Positions 1 through 8,255 of a stretch of 37,723 bases of DNA are shown here, piece after piece (positions within the stretch are counted from its first letter, which is position 1; the number at the start of each line of letters is the position of its first letter). Under the pieces are notes generated by a model. It saw nothing but the letters and a program-made list of their open reading frames with translations, made no database searches and was not told where the DNA came from. Position numbers and translations under genes: made by a program. The DNA comes from an uncultured Burkholderiales bacterium (GTDB lineage: Bacteria; Pseudomonadota; Gammaproteobacteria; Burkholderiales; Burkholderiaceae_C), in assembly GCA_903910745.1 (NCBI GenBank), contig CAIWAO010000097.1, positions 1-37,723 on the forward strand. Reading direction: 5' to 3'.

Positions 1-657
1 ACTTGCCTGGCTTGGGCATTAAAGAACTTTGACAAAGTAGAGACTATTGGTTTTAATTATGGGCAAAGACACCATATTGAGATGGCCTGTCGATCGGTAT
101 TGCTCAGCGCCATAAGAGAGTCTTTTCCCGACTGGAGCTTAAAACTCGGCGAAGATCATGTACTCGATTTAGATATTCTGGGTAAGATCAGTGATACTTC
201 GCTTACCAAGGAAAAATCCATTGAGTTCGCTGCCTCTGGTCTCCCAAACACCTTTGTACCAGGTCGAAATCTTTTGTTCTTTACTTTTGCTGCAACGCTC
301 GCTTATAGGCGCTCTCTTAAGCGCTTAGTTGGCGGAATGTGCGAGACCGATTACTCCGGTTACCCTGATTGTAGGGACAACACTCTAAAGTCTTTGCAGG
401 TCTCTTTATCGCTTGGAATGGACACACCCTTGGTTATTGAAACCCCTCTGATGTGGCTAGACAAGAGTGCCACCTGGAAATTGGCTGCAGAGCTCGGCGG
501 TGATCGGTTAACTTCAATTATCGTTAATGACACGCATACTTGCTATATGGGCGAGAGATCAACTTTAAAGGAATGGGGATACGGTTGTGCAAATTGTCCA
601 GCCTGCGAATTACGCATGAACGGATTTAATGAATACAAAAAATCACTGGTACTTTAG
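1..657 (+). CDS. queC: 7-cyano-7-deazaguanine synthase QueC (5' end missing)
   Basis: QueC converts 7-carboxy-7-deazaguanine to preQ0 in an ATP-dependent step of queuosine biosynthesis in the cytoplasm. The frame is open from base 1, so the N-terminal ATP-pyrophosphatase P-loop lies outside the window and the first ATG seen (82) is internal. Visible family marks are GQRHHIE just before that ATG, the PGRN segment, and the C-terminal zinc site C-x14-C-x2-C-x2-C beginning near base 541. The C-terminus is complete and overlaps the convergent esterase gene by four bases. No other que genes are visible nearby. Confidence 0.95.
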   Translation, partial: TCLAWALKNFDKVETIGFNYGQRHHIEMACRSVLLSAIRESFPDWSLKLGEDHVLDLDILGKISDTSLTKEKSIEFAASGLPNTFVPGRNLLFFTFAATLAYRRSLKRLVGGMCETDYSGYPDCRDNTLKSLQVSLSLGMDTPLVIETPLMWLDKSATWKLAAELGGDRLTSIIVNDTHTCYMGERSTLKEWGYGCANCPACELRMNGFNEYKKSLVL

Positions 658-1319
658 ACAAAAACTTTTTCCAAGAATTTAGATATATCCACAAGCTCAC
701 TTGGATGTACTGAGTGAGGCATAGGGTAGCTGTGCCACTCAACTGCATAGCCCAGTGAGGTTAGCAAATCTCTAGAATCCTCCCCCCGTTTAATGACAAC
801 CACGGGATCTTGTGTTCCGTGGGCCATATAAATTGGCGTTGTCTGGTTGGCAGGATGAGCAGCTACTTTAAATGTATCAGCTAATGGAAGATAACCAGAC
901 AAAGCCATAATTCCAGCCAATTGGGTTGACAGCGTAAGGCCCGTATGAAGCGCCATTGCGCATCCTTGCGAAAATCCAGCAAGGACAATGTTTTTGCAGG
1001 CTATGCCCTTGACCACCTGTTCATTGATCAACTCAGTTATTGCAGAGGCCGACTTTGCGATACCAGCAGCGTCTTGGCGGCTGATCAAGTCACTGCCCGT
1101 GATGTCGTACCAAGCAGGCATCACGTAGCCCGCGTTCCACGTCACTGGCATACTTGGAGCGCTTGGGAAAATAAAGCGAATAGCGGGACAATTTTCCAAA
1201 TCCAATTCACCCACAATGGGGACAAAATCATTGCCGTCCGCTCCCAATCCGTGAAGCCAAATCACAGCGTGAGTTGGGTTGGGGTCAGTTTCTAGAACAA
1301 TTGTGGGTAGTTTTGACAT
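654..1319 (-). CDS. Alpha/beta-hydrolase, carboxylesterase/phospholipase family (YpfH/EstB type)
   Basis: A cytoplasmic serine hydrolase of the short carboxylesterase (phospholipase/carboxylesterase, acyl-protein thioesterase-like) family, which cleaves short acyl esters; the natural substrate is unknown. The 221 residues match the family's usual size. Seen in order are the oxyanion-side HGLGADG near residue 24, the nucleophile elbow [10 protein letters not shown] near 114-123, the acid in HGTQDPVV near 167, and the catalytic His in MPHSVHPSE near 200. There is no signal peptide. It is convergent with queC, overlapping four bases, and is probably monocistronic. Function beyond esterase is inference. 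Confidence 0.9.
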   Translation of the reverse strand: MSKLPTIVLETDPNPTHAVIWLHGLGADGNDFVPIVGELDLENCPAIRFIFPSAPSMPVTWNAGYVMPAWYDITGSDLISRQDAAGIAKSASAITELINEQVVKGIACKNIVLAGFSQGCAMALHTGLTLSTQLAGIMALSGYLPLADTFKVAAHPANQTTPIYMAHGTQDPVVVIKRGEDSRDLLTSLGYAVEWHSYPMPHSVHPSELVDISKFLEKVFV

Positions 1320-1432
1320 GTCAGATTTGAGTGGTGAATGCGGGTCGAGTCATTCTATCTTCAGGTTAACGCGCTGGGCAGACGATCTACAATTTAGATC
1401 ATTACCCCAGAGCGTCAAATGGATTATTAAGC

Positions 1433-2059
1433 GTGAGCCCAATAAGTCAATCAAAACCTGTTTTATACACCTTTAGAAGGTGTCCGTATGCCATGAGAGC
1501 GAGGTTGGCATTGCACGTCAGTGGTGTTGAATACGAGCAACGAGAGGTGGAGCTAAGAAACAAACCACCACATATGCTTGAACTCTCACCCAAGGGAACT
1601 GTTCCTGTGCTTTGGTTGCCCGGCGAGGATGGGCGTGTTTTAGATGAGAGTTTAGACATCATGAAATGGACACTTACCAATAATGATCCCCTAAATTGGT
1701 TAGCCCAAACAGAGTCATCAAAATCTCAAACTTTAAAGCTGATAAAGACAAACGATGGTGAGTTTAAGAGACTTTTGGATCGTTACAAATACCCCAATCG
1801 TTTTGATCTGCCAAACGGGGATTCACAAAGAGATTTAGCCGTTATGATTTTGTCTGAGCTTAATGACTTGTTGAGCAGACAAGCCTTTTTAGGGGGCGCC
1901 TACTTCTCATTTGTAGACGCTGCGATTGCACCGTTTGTTCGACAGTTTGCGCGCACTGATATGGAGTGGTTCAAGAGCCAGCCTATAGGCTATTTGATTA
2001 ACTGGTTGAATTATTTTGAGGATTCAGATATATTTCAAACGATCATGAAAAAAATCTAA
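1433..2059 (+). CDS. Glutathione S-transferase / glutaredoxin-fold protein
   Basis: A thioredoxin-fold N-terminal domain carries CPYA near residues 18-21 and the cis-proline segment GTVPVL near 55-60, followed by an all-helical C-terminal domain. This is a GST layout at about 208 residues. CPYA, rather than the common Ser/Tyr GST site, makes it closer to the glutaredoxin-2/omega-like members that reduce glutathione mixed disulfides. The listed start is GTG at 1433; no better ATG lies just upstream, so the first few residues are uncertain. It probably acts in cytoplasmic thiol homeostasis, but the substrate cannot be read from the sequence. Confidence 0.85.
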   Translation: MSPISQSKPVLYTFRRCPYAMRARLALHVSGVEYEQREVELRNKPPHMLELSPKGTVPVLWLPGEDGRVLDESLDIMKWTLTNNDPLNWLAQTESSKSQTLKLIKTNDGEFKRLLDRYKYPNRFDLPNGDSQRDLAVMILSELNDLLSRQAFLGGAYFSFVDAAIAPFVRQFARTDMEWFKSQPIGYLINWLNYFEDSDIFQTIMKKI

Positions 2060-2083
2060 GTTTTAGGAGAAAGATCACTTGCT

Positions 2084-2443
2084 TTAATTCGTTGATACGA
2101 TTGGTTTAAGTGTCTCAGTTGCCAAGGTTCCAGAAATATCGAGTCCGCTATCCTCCTCAACTGGAGCTTGGGCCGGGTTGTCATTTGATAAAACAGAGTG
2201 CTCAGGCTCGCTTGTTATGACGGGGACAGGTGTCTCATTTGGAGTGTTGTCCTCTATAGGCTCCAGTGTTTTAGGATCAATTGCAACCAGACGCTCAAAT
2301 ATTTGCTTTTCTTTTGCAATGGATTCTTTGAAAGCCTGGGTCGTTATCACAAGCGTAGAGTGCGATTCTTTAAGTTGATCGATCGACTCATTTAGTGAAT
2401 TGATGGAATCAATTCTGCTTCTTTTAGTGAATTCATCAAGCAT
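2084..2443 (-). CDS. Hypothetical protein with predicted coiled coil and Pro/Glu-rich tail
   Basis: I do not recognise a family. The 119 residues start with a charged helical stretch (about 1-60) with heptad-like leucine/isoleucine spacing that could form a coiled coil. A low-complexity tail rich in Pro, Glu, Thr and Ser follows and is likely disordered. There is no signal peptide or membrane segment, so it is probably cytoplasmic. It lies convergent with the GST-like gene, 24 bases away, and shares orientation with the copper chaperone gene 150 bases upstream. Coding status is supported by its length and by composition unlike a shadow frame, but not by homology. Confidence 0.6.
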   Translation of the reverse strand: MLDEFTKRSRIDSINSLNESIDQLKESHSTLVITTQAFKESIAKEKQIFERLVAIDPKTLEPIEDNTPNETPVPVITSEPEHSVLSNDNPAQAPVEEDSGLDISGTLATETLKPIVSTN

Positions 2444-2593
2444 TAAAGCCCCCTTTTAATGAAATAACTCCCTCAATGCACTCACCCAAGCCAAAGCTCC
2501 AGCAATATTTAAAGGATTGTCATTTTGAATCGACCCCAAATGCTTTTTCCTGAGCCAGTGAACTTGCTTTTAGTCCGATCTTTTAACCAAAAC

Positions 2594-3067
2594 TTACTTC
2601 ATAGAGTGCTCGTGCATGGACTCCCCGCCCATAGCTTTTACGGGAAAGCTCACCTCAACTTCACCAGATGACGCAAATTTAAGCTTGATTTTGACACTAT
2701 CACCTGCTTTGAGAGGTGTTTTAAGACCCATCAGCATCAAATGCAGTCCTCCCGGTGTGAGCTCAACACTTGAGTTGGCGGGGATTTCAATAGAGTTCAT
2801 TTGCCGCATTTTCATGGTGTTTCCCTCCATGCTCATGCTATGCATTTGTACGTCCCCCGCTGCAGGACTTGTAGCCCCAATCAGCTGATCGCTAACTCCC
2901 GAGACCGCAATCTTCATAAATCCAGATCCAGCCATTTGGCCCGCAACGGTTGCTTTGGTGTAGGCACCCGATATCGTGACACGTCCAATTTTGGCTTCTT
3001 GAGCATTTGTACCCATGCTAAAGCTTGACACGAGAAGGGCTGCGAGCAAGGAGATGAAATTTTTCAT
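2594..3067 (-). CDS. Periplasmic copper chaperone PCu(A)C family
   Basis: A secreted copper(I)-binding chaperone that, in characterised relatives, delivers copper to the CuA centre of cytochrome c oxidase. A signal peptide covers about residues 1-22 and ends in TNA. The mature domain holds the family's metal ligands: an MHSM cluster, a downstream Met-rich stretch (NTMKM), and GGLHLMLMGL, matching the H(M)x10Mx21HxM pattern. The C-terminus adds a His/Met-rich MHEHSMK tail that may bind extra metal. Length (157) is normal. No cox genes or Sco/senC are adjacent. It is divergent from the bactofilin gene across 215 bases. Confidence 0.92.
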   Translation of the reverse strand: MKNFISLLAALLVSSFSMGTNAQEAKIGRVTISGAYTKATVAGQMAGSGFMKIAVSGVSDQLIGATSPAAGDVQMHSMSMEGNTMKMRQMNSIEIPANSSVELTPGGLHLMLMGLKTPLKAGDSVKIKLKFASSGEVEVSFPVKAMGGESMHEHSMK

Positions 3068-3282
3068 ATTGGAATTAATTTAATTTCCTGAATTTTAATC
3101 AGTTTTTCGTTTGTATTTTGTTTGTAAACAGACAGCAGAAACTGTACCCGCCCATATGTCACGCGGATGAAAATCAAATACTATGGTTTTTTCAGGTTAA
3201 TCGGCTTTGTTTACTCTTTATTTTCACCATTGCTTAGACTTTCTATTAGAATGGATCAAGTTTTTTAGATGAGAACATAATC

Positions 3283-3717
3283 ATGGTCGGTAATACTTTC
3301 AAGTCCAATCCTAATTCCAATTCAGCCCCTAATTTGAATCCAAACGCAGGTTTCAATCCAGGCGCAAACCCCTCAAGCAAACCCAGGTCTCAAGGGCAAG
3401 ATATTTATATCGGTGAGGGCGTTGTGATTCAAGGGACTTTTACTGTTCCAGGTAAGGCCGAAATCCACGGCACCGTGAACGGCGAGATCAAGGCGGATAA
3501 TTTATTGGTAGGGGTGCAGGGCAAGATTACTGGAACAGTCACTGCACGAGAGATGGATGTTCTGGGTGAAATCAACAAAGAGATCCACTGCGAGGAGTAC
3601 CTTCATATCCGTGCCTCAGGTATGGTCTCTGGCGCGCTTGAGTACTCCGATATGGAGATCGACCGCGGTGGTAAGTTTGCGGGTTCTATGATTCAAAAGC
3701 CCAACAAAGCAAAGTAA
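3283..3717 (+). CDS. Bactofilin (first copy)
   Basis: Bactofilins are beta-helical proteins that polymerise without nucleotides and scaffold envelope processes such as cell shape, stalk or appendage placement. The N-terminal 40 residues are a low-complexity Asn/Pro/Ser tail, the usual disordered bactofilin end. Residues about 42-138 hold the core with short repeats such as GEGVVIQGTF and AEIHGTVNGEI. There is no membrane segment. Unlike the second copy at 23.9 kb, it stands alone with no HTH or M23 peptidase partner. It ends 48 bases before the convergent umuC. The weak Shine-Dalgarno GAGA lies just before ATG. Confidence 0.92.
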   Translation: MVGNTFKSNPNSNSAPNLNPNAGFNPGANPSSKPRSQGQDIYIGEGVVIQGTFTVPGKAEIHGTVNGEIKADNLLVGVQGKITGTVTAREMDVLGEINKEIHCEEYLHIRASGMVSGALEYSDMEIDRGGKFAGSMIQKPNKAK

Positions 3718-3718
3718 A

Positions 3719-3745
3719 GTAAAGCAAGGAGCTCCCGGCTTTTCT
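3719..3745. terminator. Possible weak terminator between bactofilin and umuC
   Basis: After the bactofilin stop the sequence can pair AAAGC with GCTTT around a GGAGCTCC palindrome, and TTTTCTGTCTT follows on the plus strand. The stem is short, so termination here is only suggestive. Confidence 0.35.
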
Positions 3746-3765
3746 GTCTTAAGTACTTCGCAGGT

Positions 3766-5082
3766 TTAGGCGTAGGGCACATCGTTCCAATTCGTCGTGT
3801 AGTTGGGTGACTTTCTGGTCTGCTTCATTTTCCAGTTCTGACCGACTCCCGCGTCCAATCGGTCTAAGTAAGTGCCTTGTGTTGACACTGTCACTGTACC
3901 TCTCCCGTAGCGATTGTTTAGTTGGTCAAGTGCGTCCATGAGTTTTGCATTTGACGCATGCTCATGCTCTTGTGGTTGCTCCCACATATCCATTTGTCTG
4001 TGTGTTGTAGGAGTTATCTCGCTTAACATTACGCCAGCCTTCTTGTAGCTGTACCCGGGCTTGAACATTTTCTCTACCAAAAAATCTGCCCATCTATTGA
4101 CGTGTACTGTGTCATTGGTCGGTTGGGGTAGGGGCACGCTAATGCAAGGGTTGTACTGCGCCAACTCAGCTCGAAAGCGGTTGGTACATAAAAAAACCTG
4201 AATGATACTTGCATGAGACTTTTGAGCTCTTAATTTTTGGCATGCATTGGAGACAAAAAGGGAGACCGCATCTTTCAGCGCGTTCACGTCGGTGATCATT
4301 TCGCCAAAGGAGCGACTGCAGACGATTTGTTTTTTTGGGGGCTCAATGAGTGTCATATCAATACAAGGTAACTCACGAAGTTCGCGCTGCGTTTTCTCCA
4401 TCACAACTCCAAACTCAGCCCGCAGCGTCGGCGTATCTGCAAGCTTCAAGTCTTGAACACTGTAGATGTTGTACTGTGCAAGCCGACTTGTCAAACGTCT
4501 GCCAACCCCCCAGACCTGAGAGACTTCGATTTTTGAGAGTAATCCTTTTTTTTGCTCTTCACTTAGACTGTTAAAGTTAAATACCCCCTTAGATCTGGGG
4601 TGCTTCTTTGCAACTTGGTTTGCCAACTTGGCCAGTGTTTTTGTAGGCCCTATACCCACGCAAACTGGAATACCAGTCCATTTCCCAACGGTCTCTTTAA
4701 TCTTGTAACTAACACTCCTTAGGTTGTTGATGCCACTTAAGTCTAAGAAAGATTCATCAATCGAGTAGACCTCTTGAGTAGGAGTGAATTGACTGAGAAT
4801 AGACATGACACGGTTTGACATGTCCGCGTATAACGCGTAATTAGAGCTAAGTGCCAGTACGCCGTGTTCTCTTTCTAGCTCCTTTGCTTCAAACCACGGT
4901 TGTCCCATCTTGATACCGAGTGCTTTGGCTTCGTTGGAGCGAGAGATAACACACCCATCGTTGTTACTTAGCGCAACAACAGGGGTGTTGATGAGATCAG
5001 GGCGAAAGACTCTTTCACAACTTACATAGAAATTGTTGCAGTCAACCAAAGCCAATTGCGGGATATGTCTTTGAATTTTCAA
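3766..5082 (-). CDS. umuC: DNA polymerase V catalytic subunit UmuC
   Basis: A Y-family translesion DNA polymerase that with processed UmuD forms Pol V and copies past lesions in the SOS response. At 438 residues it is close to the usual 420-440. Catalytic acids are visible as LVDCNNFYVS (Asp14) and YSIDESFLDLS (Asp109-Glu110), with the UmuC-type NNDGCVISRS finger motif. A little-finger domain follows, and the C-terminus is typical. umuD ends 18 bases upstream on the same strand, so the two form one operon driven from the LexA box at 5547-5562. No frameshift or missing motif was seen. Confidence 0.97.
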   Translation of the reverse strand: MKIQRHIPQLALVDCNNFYVSCERVFRPDLINTPVVALSNNDGCVISRSNEAKALGIKMGQPWFEAKELEREHGVLALSSNYALYADMSNRVMSILSQFTPTQEVYSIDESFLDLSGINNLRSVSYKIKETVGKWTGIPVCVGIGPTKTLAKLANQVAKKHPRSKGVFNFNSLSEEQKKGLLSKIEVSQVWGVGRRLTSRLAQYNIYSVQDLKLADTPTLRAEFGVVMEKTQRELRELPCIDMTLIEPPKKQIVCSRSFGEMITDVNALKDAVSLFVSNACQKLRAQKSHASIIQVFLCTNRFRAELAQYNPCISVPLPQPTNDTVHVNRWADFLVEKMFKPGYSYKKAGVMLSEITPTTHRQMDMWEQPQEHEHASNAKLMDALDQLNNRYGRGTVTVSTQGTYLDRLDAGVGQNWKMKQTRKSPNYTTNWNDVPYA

Positions 5083-5100
5083 GATATCTTGCTGTGATTT

Positions 5101-5541
5101 CTAATGCAGTTTATGAAGGTTGTAGGTCACGACTCCCCAGACCGTTAACTCCTCCTCATTTTTGATGAGCAAAGGAGGGTAGAGATTGTTTTCTGCAATA
5201 AGTTTTACAACCCCGCCCCTTTTGTACAGGCGTTTAACGGTGAATTCATTGTTAAGTACCGCGATCACGATATCGTTGTGTTTGGGGTCTAATGACCTAT
5301 CTACAACCAACATATCGTCTTGGTAGATGCCGATCCCACTCATGGACTCCCCCTTGGCGCGGAATAAAAATGTAGCCTCTTTGTTGCGAATAAGATGCTC
5401 GTTTAGATCGATTCTTTTTTGAGTGTGATCCGCTGCAGGGGAGGGAAAGCCTGCAGGCATACGCCACTCACATAAATCCAGCATAAGAGGGCTTGACTCG
5501 ATTGGGTAGGGGACTGAAAACGGTATTTTCGAATGCTTCAT
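5101..5541 (-). CDS. umuD: SOS mutagenesis protein UmuD (S24-family self-cleaving)
   Basis: UmuD cleaves itself when stimulated by RecA filaments to give UmuD', the Pol V accessory subunit. From the ATG at 5541 it has 146 residues. The key residues each lie six positions after their E. coli equivalents: cleavage site Ala30-Gly31, nucleophile Ser66 in GESMSG, and Lys103 in EFTVKRL. This constant offset supports both the family and this start. A longer frame from a TTG at 5580 would run through the LexA box and is rejected. No Shine-Dalgarno precedes the ATG, so translation may be from a very short or absent leader. Confidence 0.96.
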   Translation of the reverse strand: MKHSKIPFSVPYPIESSPLMLDLCEWRMPAGFPSPAADHTQKRIDLNEHLIRNKEATFLFRAKGESMSGIGIYQDDMLVVDRSLDPKHNDIVIAVLNNEFTVKRLYKRGGVVKLIAENNLYPPLLIKNEEELTVWGVVTYNLHKLH

Positions 5542-5546
5542 AATAT

Positions 5547-5562
5547 ATGTTATTTTATACAG
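5547..5562 (-). promoter_or_regulatory. LexA (SOS) box of umuDC
   Basis: On the minus strand the sequence is CTGT-N8-ACAT with an A+T-only spacer, one base from the CTGT-N8-ACAG consensus. It begins five bases before the umuD ATG, so LexA would block a promoter overlapping it. Placement before a known SOS operon makes it likely functional. Confidence 0.8.
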
Positions 5563-5685
5563 TATTTTAAGCCAAAGCAATCAAAATCAAACAAAACTAA
5601 GCCATACTAACTTGTAGCCAACACTGTGCTCTAAGTTGCCGTTCAGCATATTTAGATGTATGAGTGAAAGCGTAAAATTCCATTT

Positions 5686-6285
5686 ATGAAAAAATTATTA
5701 CTTTTTATTGTCATCACGTTTTCTGCCTCTGCTTGGTCTAGCGAGACTATTGTTTTGTTTAGGCACGGGGAAAAGCCTGCGGCCGGCTTGGGGCAGTTGT
5801 CTTGCCAGGGCCTACAACGTGCCCTTGCACTGCCAGATGTGCTAATTTCAAAGTACGGACGGCCACTGGAGCTCTTTGCGCCTAATCCAGCCGAGAGCAA
5901 GCCAGACCGGGGCATCTTATATGCCTATATAAGGCCACTGGCAACGATTGAGCCAACCGCGATCCGTCTGGAGATGCCAGTTAACTTGTCTTATTCGCTT
6001 AGTAATTATTCCGCTCTAAGCAGTTATCTCTTAGGACCCGGTATGGAAAATTCGACATACTTTGTAGCTTGGGAGCACCACCAAATCGATGCTATCGCTA
6101 AATTACTAATAGCCCCATTTGATAATGAGTTGGCGCAAACAGTTAAACACTGGCCCGATAATGACTTTGACTCTATTTACCGAATCACGCTGGACGGACG
6201 GGGGGAGTCACGCAAAGTAACGTTTACAGTAGATCAACAAAAAATGGTCAATCTGCCTGTAAATTGTCCTGGAGCAAAAAACTAA
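5686..6285 (+). CDS. Secreted histidine phosphatase family protein
   Basis: A 199-residue protein with an N-terminal signal peptide (about 1-18, ending SASAWS) and, right after it, LFRHGEKP, the RHG phosphohistidine motif of the histidine phosphatase (phosphoglycerate mutase-like) superfamily. It should act in the periplasm on an unknown phosphorylated substrate. A later WEHHQ segment could supply the second catalytic His. Two Cys (in LSCQG and NCPGA) could form a disulfide. It is divergent from umuD over 144 bases and looks monocistronic. No specific phosphatase name is justified. Confidence 0.85.
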   Translation: MKKLLLFIVITFSASAWSSETIVLFRHGEKPAAGLGQLSCQGLQRALALPDVLISKYGRPLELFAPNPAESKPDRGILYAYIRPLATIEPTAIRLEMPVNLSYSLSNYSALSSYLLGPGMENSTYFVAWEHHQIDAIAKLLIAPFDNELAQTVKHWPDNDFDSIYRITLDGRGESRKVTFTVDQQKMVNLPVNCPGAKN

Positions 6286-6357
6286 CTGTCTCGCCAAGTA
6301 TATGCAAGCGGTGCTGCAGATTCTGCTCGGCTTGTGCTCAGGTCTGCAAGTGCAATA

Positions 6358-6981
6358 TCAACTCACATGCCCATGCACTCTTGCCAAGTGAAGCATTTTG
6401 GTTCTACTGTTAACCCCAAAAATTTTGAATAATTTCCCAAAATGTATCTTGACTGTGTGCTCACTGATACCCAGCTCGTGAGAGATTTCTTTATTGCTGA
6501 GCCCCTGGGCCACGAGTGCAATTAATTGCCTGCGTCGTTTAGATAACTCCTGCGGGATGGTGACTGCAGTGTCTGTGGCTCGCTCGAGCTGAGTTGGAGG
6601 ATAGGTATTTAGAGAAGAAGAGGGTAACAATCCTTGCAGTGTAAACGTGGTTGTTTCAATGCTCGCACTCTTGGGAAGGCAAACAGTTGCACCCAGTTTC
6701 AAATAGTGCTGCTGCTCTTCATAATTTGACAAGTCACACAATGCAATGATGGGAGTTTGGGGGCACATTGACCTTAACAGAGCAAAAACGCTTTCAGTAT
6801 TTGTAGTGACTGTGCTTACGTCAACCAGTAGTAAGTTTGGTATCTCGTTGTTGGTCAAAATATCTTTAAATTGATAGAAGTTCGTAGCCTCTAAAATTTT
6901 AAGATTAGGGTAAATACTTTTAACGATTCGTTGAAGGCCTAGAGTAAAGACTGGCTGAGAGCTAAGTATGTAAAAAGACAT
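6358..6981 (-). CDS. LuxR-type regulator with degenerate receiver domain
   Basis: An N-terminal receiver-like domain (about 1-120) is followed by a LuxR/NarL helix-turn-helix (about 145-200, with LSNKEISHELGISEHTVKIHFGKLF). The receiver keeps the phospho-acceptor position Asp54 (LLVDVS) and Lys104 (LPKSAS). The acidic pair that holds Mg2+ after the first strand is replaced by Ser-Ser (YILSSQP). It may therefore work without phosphorylation, as in atypical response regulators. It lies 24 bases after the MarR-like gene on the same strand, probably one operon. No histidine kinase is in the window, and the targets are unknown. Confidence 0.88.
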   Translation of the reverse strand: MSFYILSSQPVFTLGLQRIVKSIYPNLKILEATNFYQFKDILTNNEIPNLLLVDVSTVTTNTESVFALLRSMCPQTPIIALCDLSNYEEQQHYLKLGATVCLPKSASIETTTFTLQGLLPSSSLNTYPPTQLERATDTAVTIPQELSKRRRQLIALVAQGLSNKEISHELGISEHTVKIHFGKLFKIFGVNSRTKMLHLARVHGHVS

Positions 6982-7005
6982 TTCTATGGCCTATTCGTAG
7001 TCTTC

Positions 7006-7359
7006 TTACTTCGTTGTACTAGCTTTCATCAAACACTCGCCTAACTTGTTAAAGTATTTTTGAGATTTTGGCGTTAATTCAAGAAACTTCTTTCTTGCAT
7101 CTGCATCCTCAGCATACTGAATTAATTCTTTCTCAATTAACTTACCAAGCCTTCTATGCAGGGTTGCAGGTGAGCCTAATTTGTTAGCAAAAATAAGATC
7201 TCCCACCAGTAATAATTTTCCTGATCTTGTGGCAATTGCAATAGTGTGAAGTAATTTACCCTCCACATCATCTAGCTTTGGAAATGAGGGGGAGTTCTCA
7301 AGTGTCACTAATAACTGTGTGAACCGAAAATATGCGTCTTGCAGGGTAGATGATTTCAT
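7006..7359 (-). CDS. MarR-like winged-helix protein
   Basis: A 117-residue protein with a winged-helix core. A recognition-helix-like stretch (GSPATLHRRLGKLIEKELI) is followed by a wing (YAEDADARKKFLELTPKSQKYF), as in MarR repressors. The N-terminal dimerisation helix is short. The effector is unknown. It is the first gene of a probable two-gene operon with the LuxR-type regulator and is divergent from the membrane protein gene at 7478. The 118-base A+T-rich gap between them probably holds both promoters and any operator, but I could not fix a convincing site. Confidence 0.75.
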   Translation of the reverse strand: MKSSTLQDAYFRFTQLLVTLENSPSFPKLDDVEGKLLHTIAIATRSGKLLLVGDLIFANKLGSPATLHRRLGKLIEKELIQYAEDADARKKFLELTPKSQKYFNKLGECLMKASTTK

Positions 7360-7477
7360 AAAATTTTTTAATTTACTAACATTAATTAAACAATTGCATT
7401 TGATTACATTCTAAGAAGCTCGTGTTAGTTAAGCAATAGTAAAATACCATTAAAATTGTAAATAGTTATAAATTTTA

Positions 7478-8065
7478 TTGATACTATTTAACCTTAATAT
7501 TTTGGAACTTAATATCTACGTGAGCCGTATATTAACCTCTTTTTTCGTAATACTTTACATTAGTATTGCATGGTTCATACTGGACTATATAAACGACGTC
7601 TACCTAGGGTTTTTACAGGTCAGTCAATTCGTCTCGGCCGTATATTGGTTGTCAGGACTACGGCTGCTGGTCATTATTTTATTCAACGAAGTGGGTGCTA
7701 TTGGTTTATTCCTAGGGTATGTACTTAGTGGTGTATTGATTCGTGATTTTGCTCTGCAAGATGCGATCATTCTCGGCGTCCTCTCCTCAGTTGCGCCCGT
7801 CATTGCTTATAAGCTGTGGTTGAAAATAACACATATATCTGGTGCATTTGAGAACGTTAATTTCAATAAATTGTTTTTACTCGTCTTTTTACATTCTGCT
7901 TTTACTGCAGTTTTTAGAACAAGTTATCTATATCTCTCAGCAAGAGCCTCTGATTGGCATGAAATAGTGGTTGTATTTGCCTCTAATGTTTGTGGTGCGT
8001 TGCTGTTTTTATATGCTCTCAAATACGCTAATCTGATTTACAGAGCCATAAAAACGCCTAAATAG
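7478..8065 (+). CDS. Integral membrane protein, about six TM segments, unknown function
   Basis: I do not recognise a precise family. The 195 residues are largely hydrophobic, with about six predicted membrane segments. The segment with GLRLLVIILFNEVGAIGLFLG resembles MASE1-type sensor membrane domains only loosely. Unlike those it has no kinase, GGDEF or other output domain; only a few residues follow the last helix. The start is uncertain: TTG at 7478 is used, and a GTG about 42 bases on is an alternative. Neither has a clear Shine-Dalgarno. It is divergent from the MarR/LuxR-like pair, so it may be their sensor or target. Confidence 0.65.
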   Translation: MILFNLNILELNIYVSRILTSFFVILYISIAWFILDYINDVYLGFLQVSQFVSAVYWLSGLRLLVIILFNEVGAIGLFLGYVLSGVLIRDFALQDAIILGVLSSVAPVIAYKLWLKITHISGAFENVNFNKLFLLVFLHSAFTAVFRTSYLYLSARASDWHEIVVVFASNVCGALLFLYALKYANLIYRAIKTPK

Positions 8066-8136
8066 CTGAGCTTACCGCAACAAAGTCACTAAAATTTTGC
8101 GGGCACTGCGTTAAATCAATTTCCGCAATAATTCAT

Positions 8137-8178
8137 TTAAGTGAGTACTTTACAACTCACTTTAAGCCCTTCTATGCT
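8137..8178 (+). promoter_or_regulatory. Candidate promoter with overlapping inverted-repeat operator for the OFA carrier
   Basis: AAGTGAGT (8139-8146) and ACTCACTT (8155-8162) form an 8-bp inverted repeat with an 8-base spacer. It overlaps a possible -35 TTTACA (8149-8154), with TATGCT (8173-8178) 18 bases later as -10. No U-run follows the repeat, so a regulator site is more likely than a terminator. Weak promoter match. Confidence 0.4.
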
Positions 8179-8255
8179 GGTTATTTTTCGTCTTCATAGA
8201 TATTACAATTTTAAAAATTAAAAGTTAAAAATTATCTAACTGGAGACTTGTTTTT

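Noticed and set aside
945-1295. 116-residue open frame antisense to the esterase
   Set aside because: It is the shadow of a well-supported hydrolase gene and resembles no family.
5542-5580. Longer umuD start at TTG 5580
   Set aside because: It would translate the LexA box, and the key residues align with a constant offset from E. coli when ATG 5541 is used.
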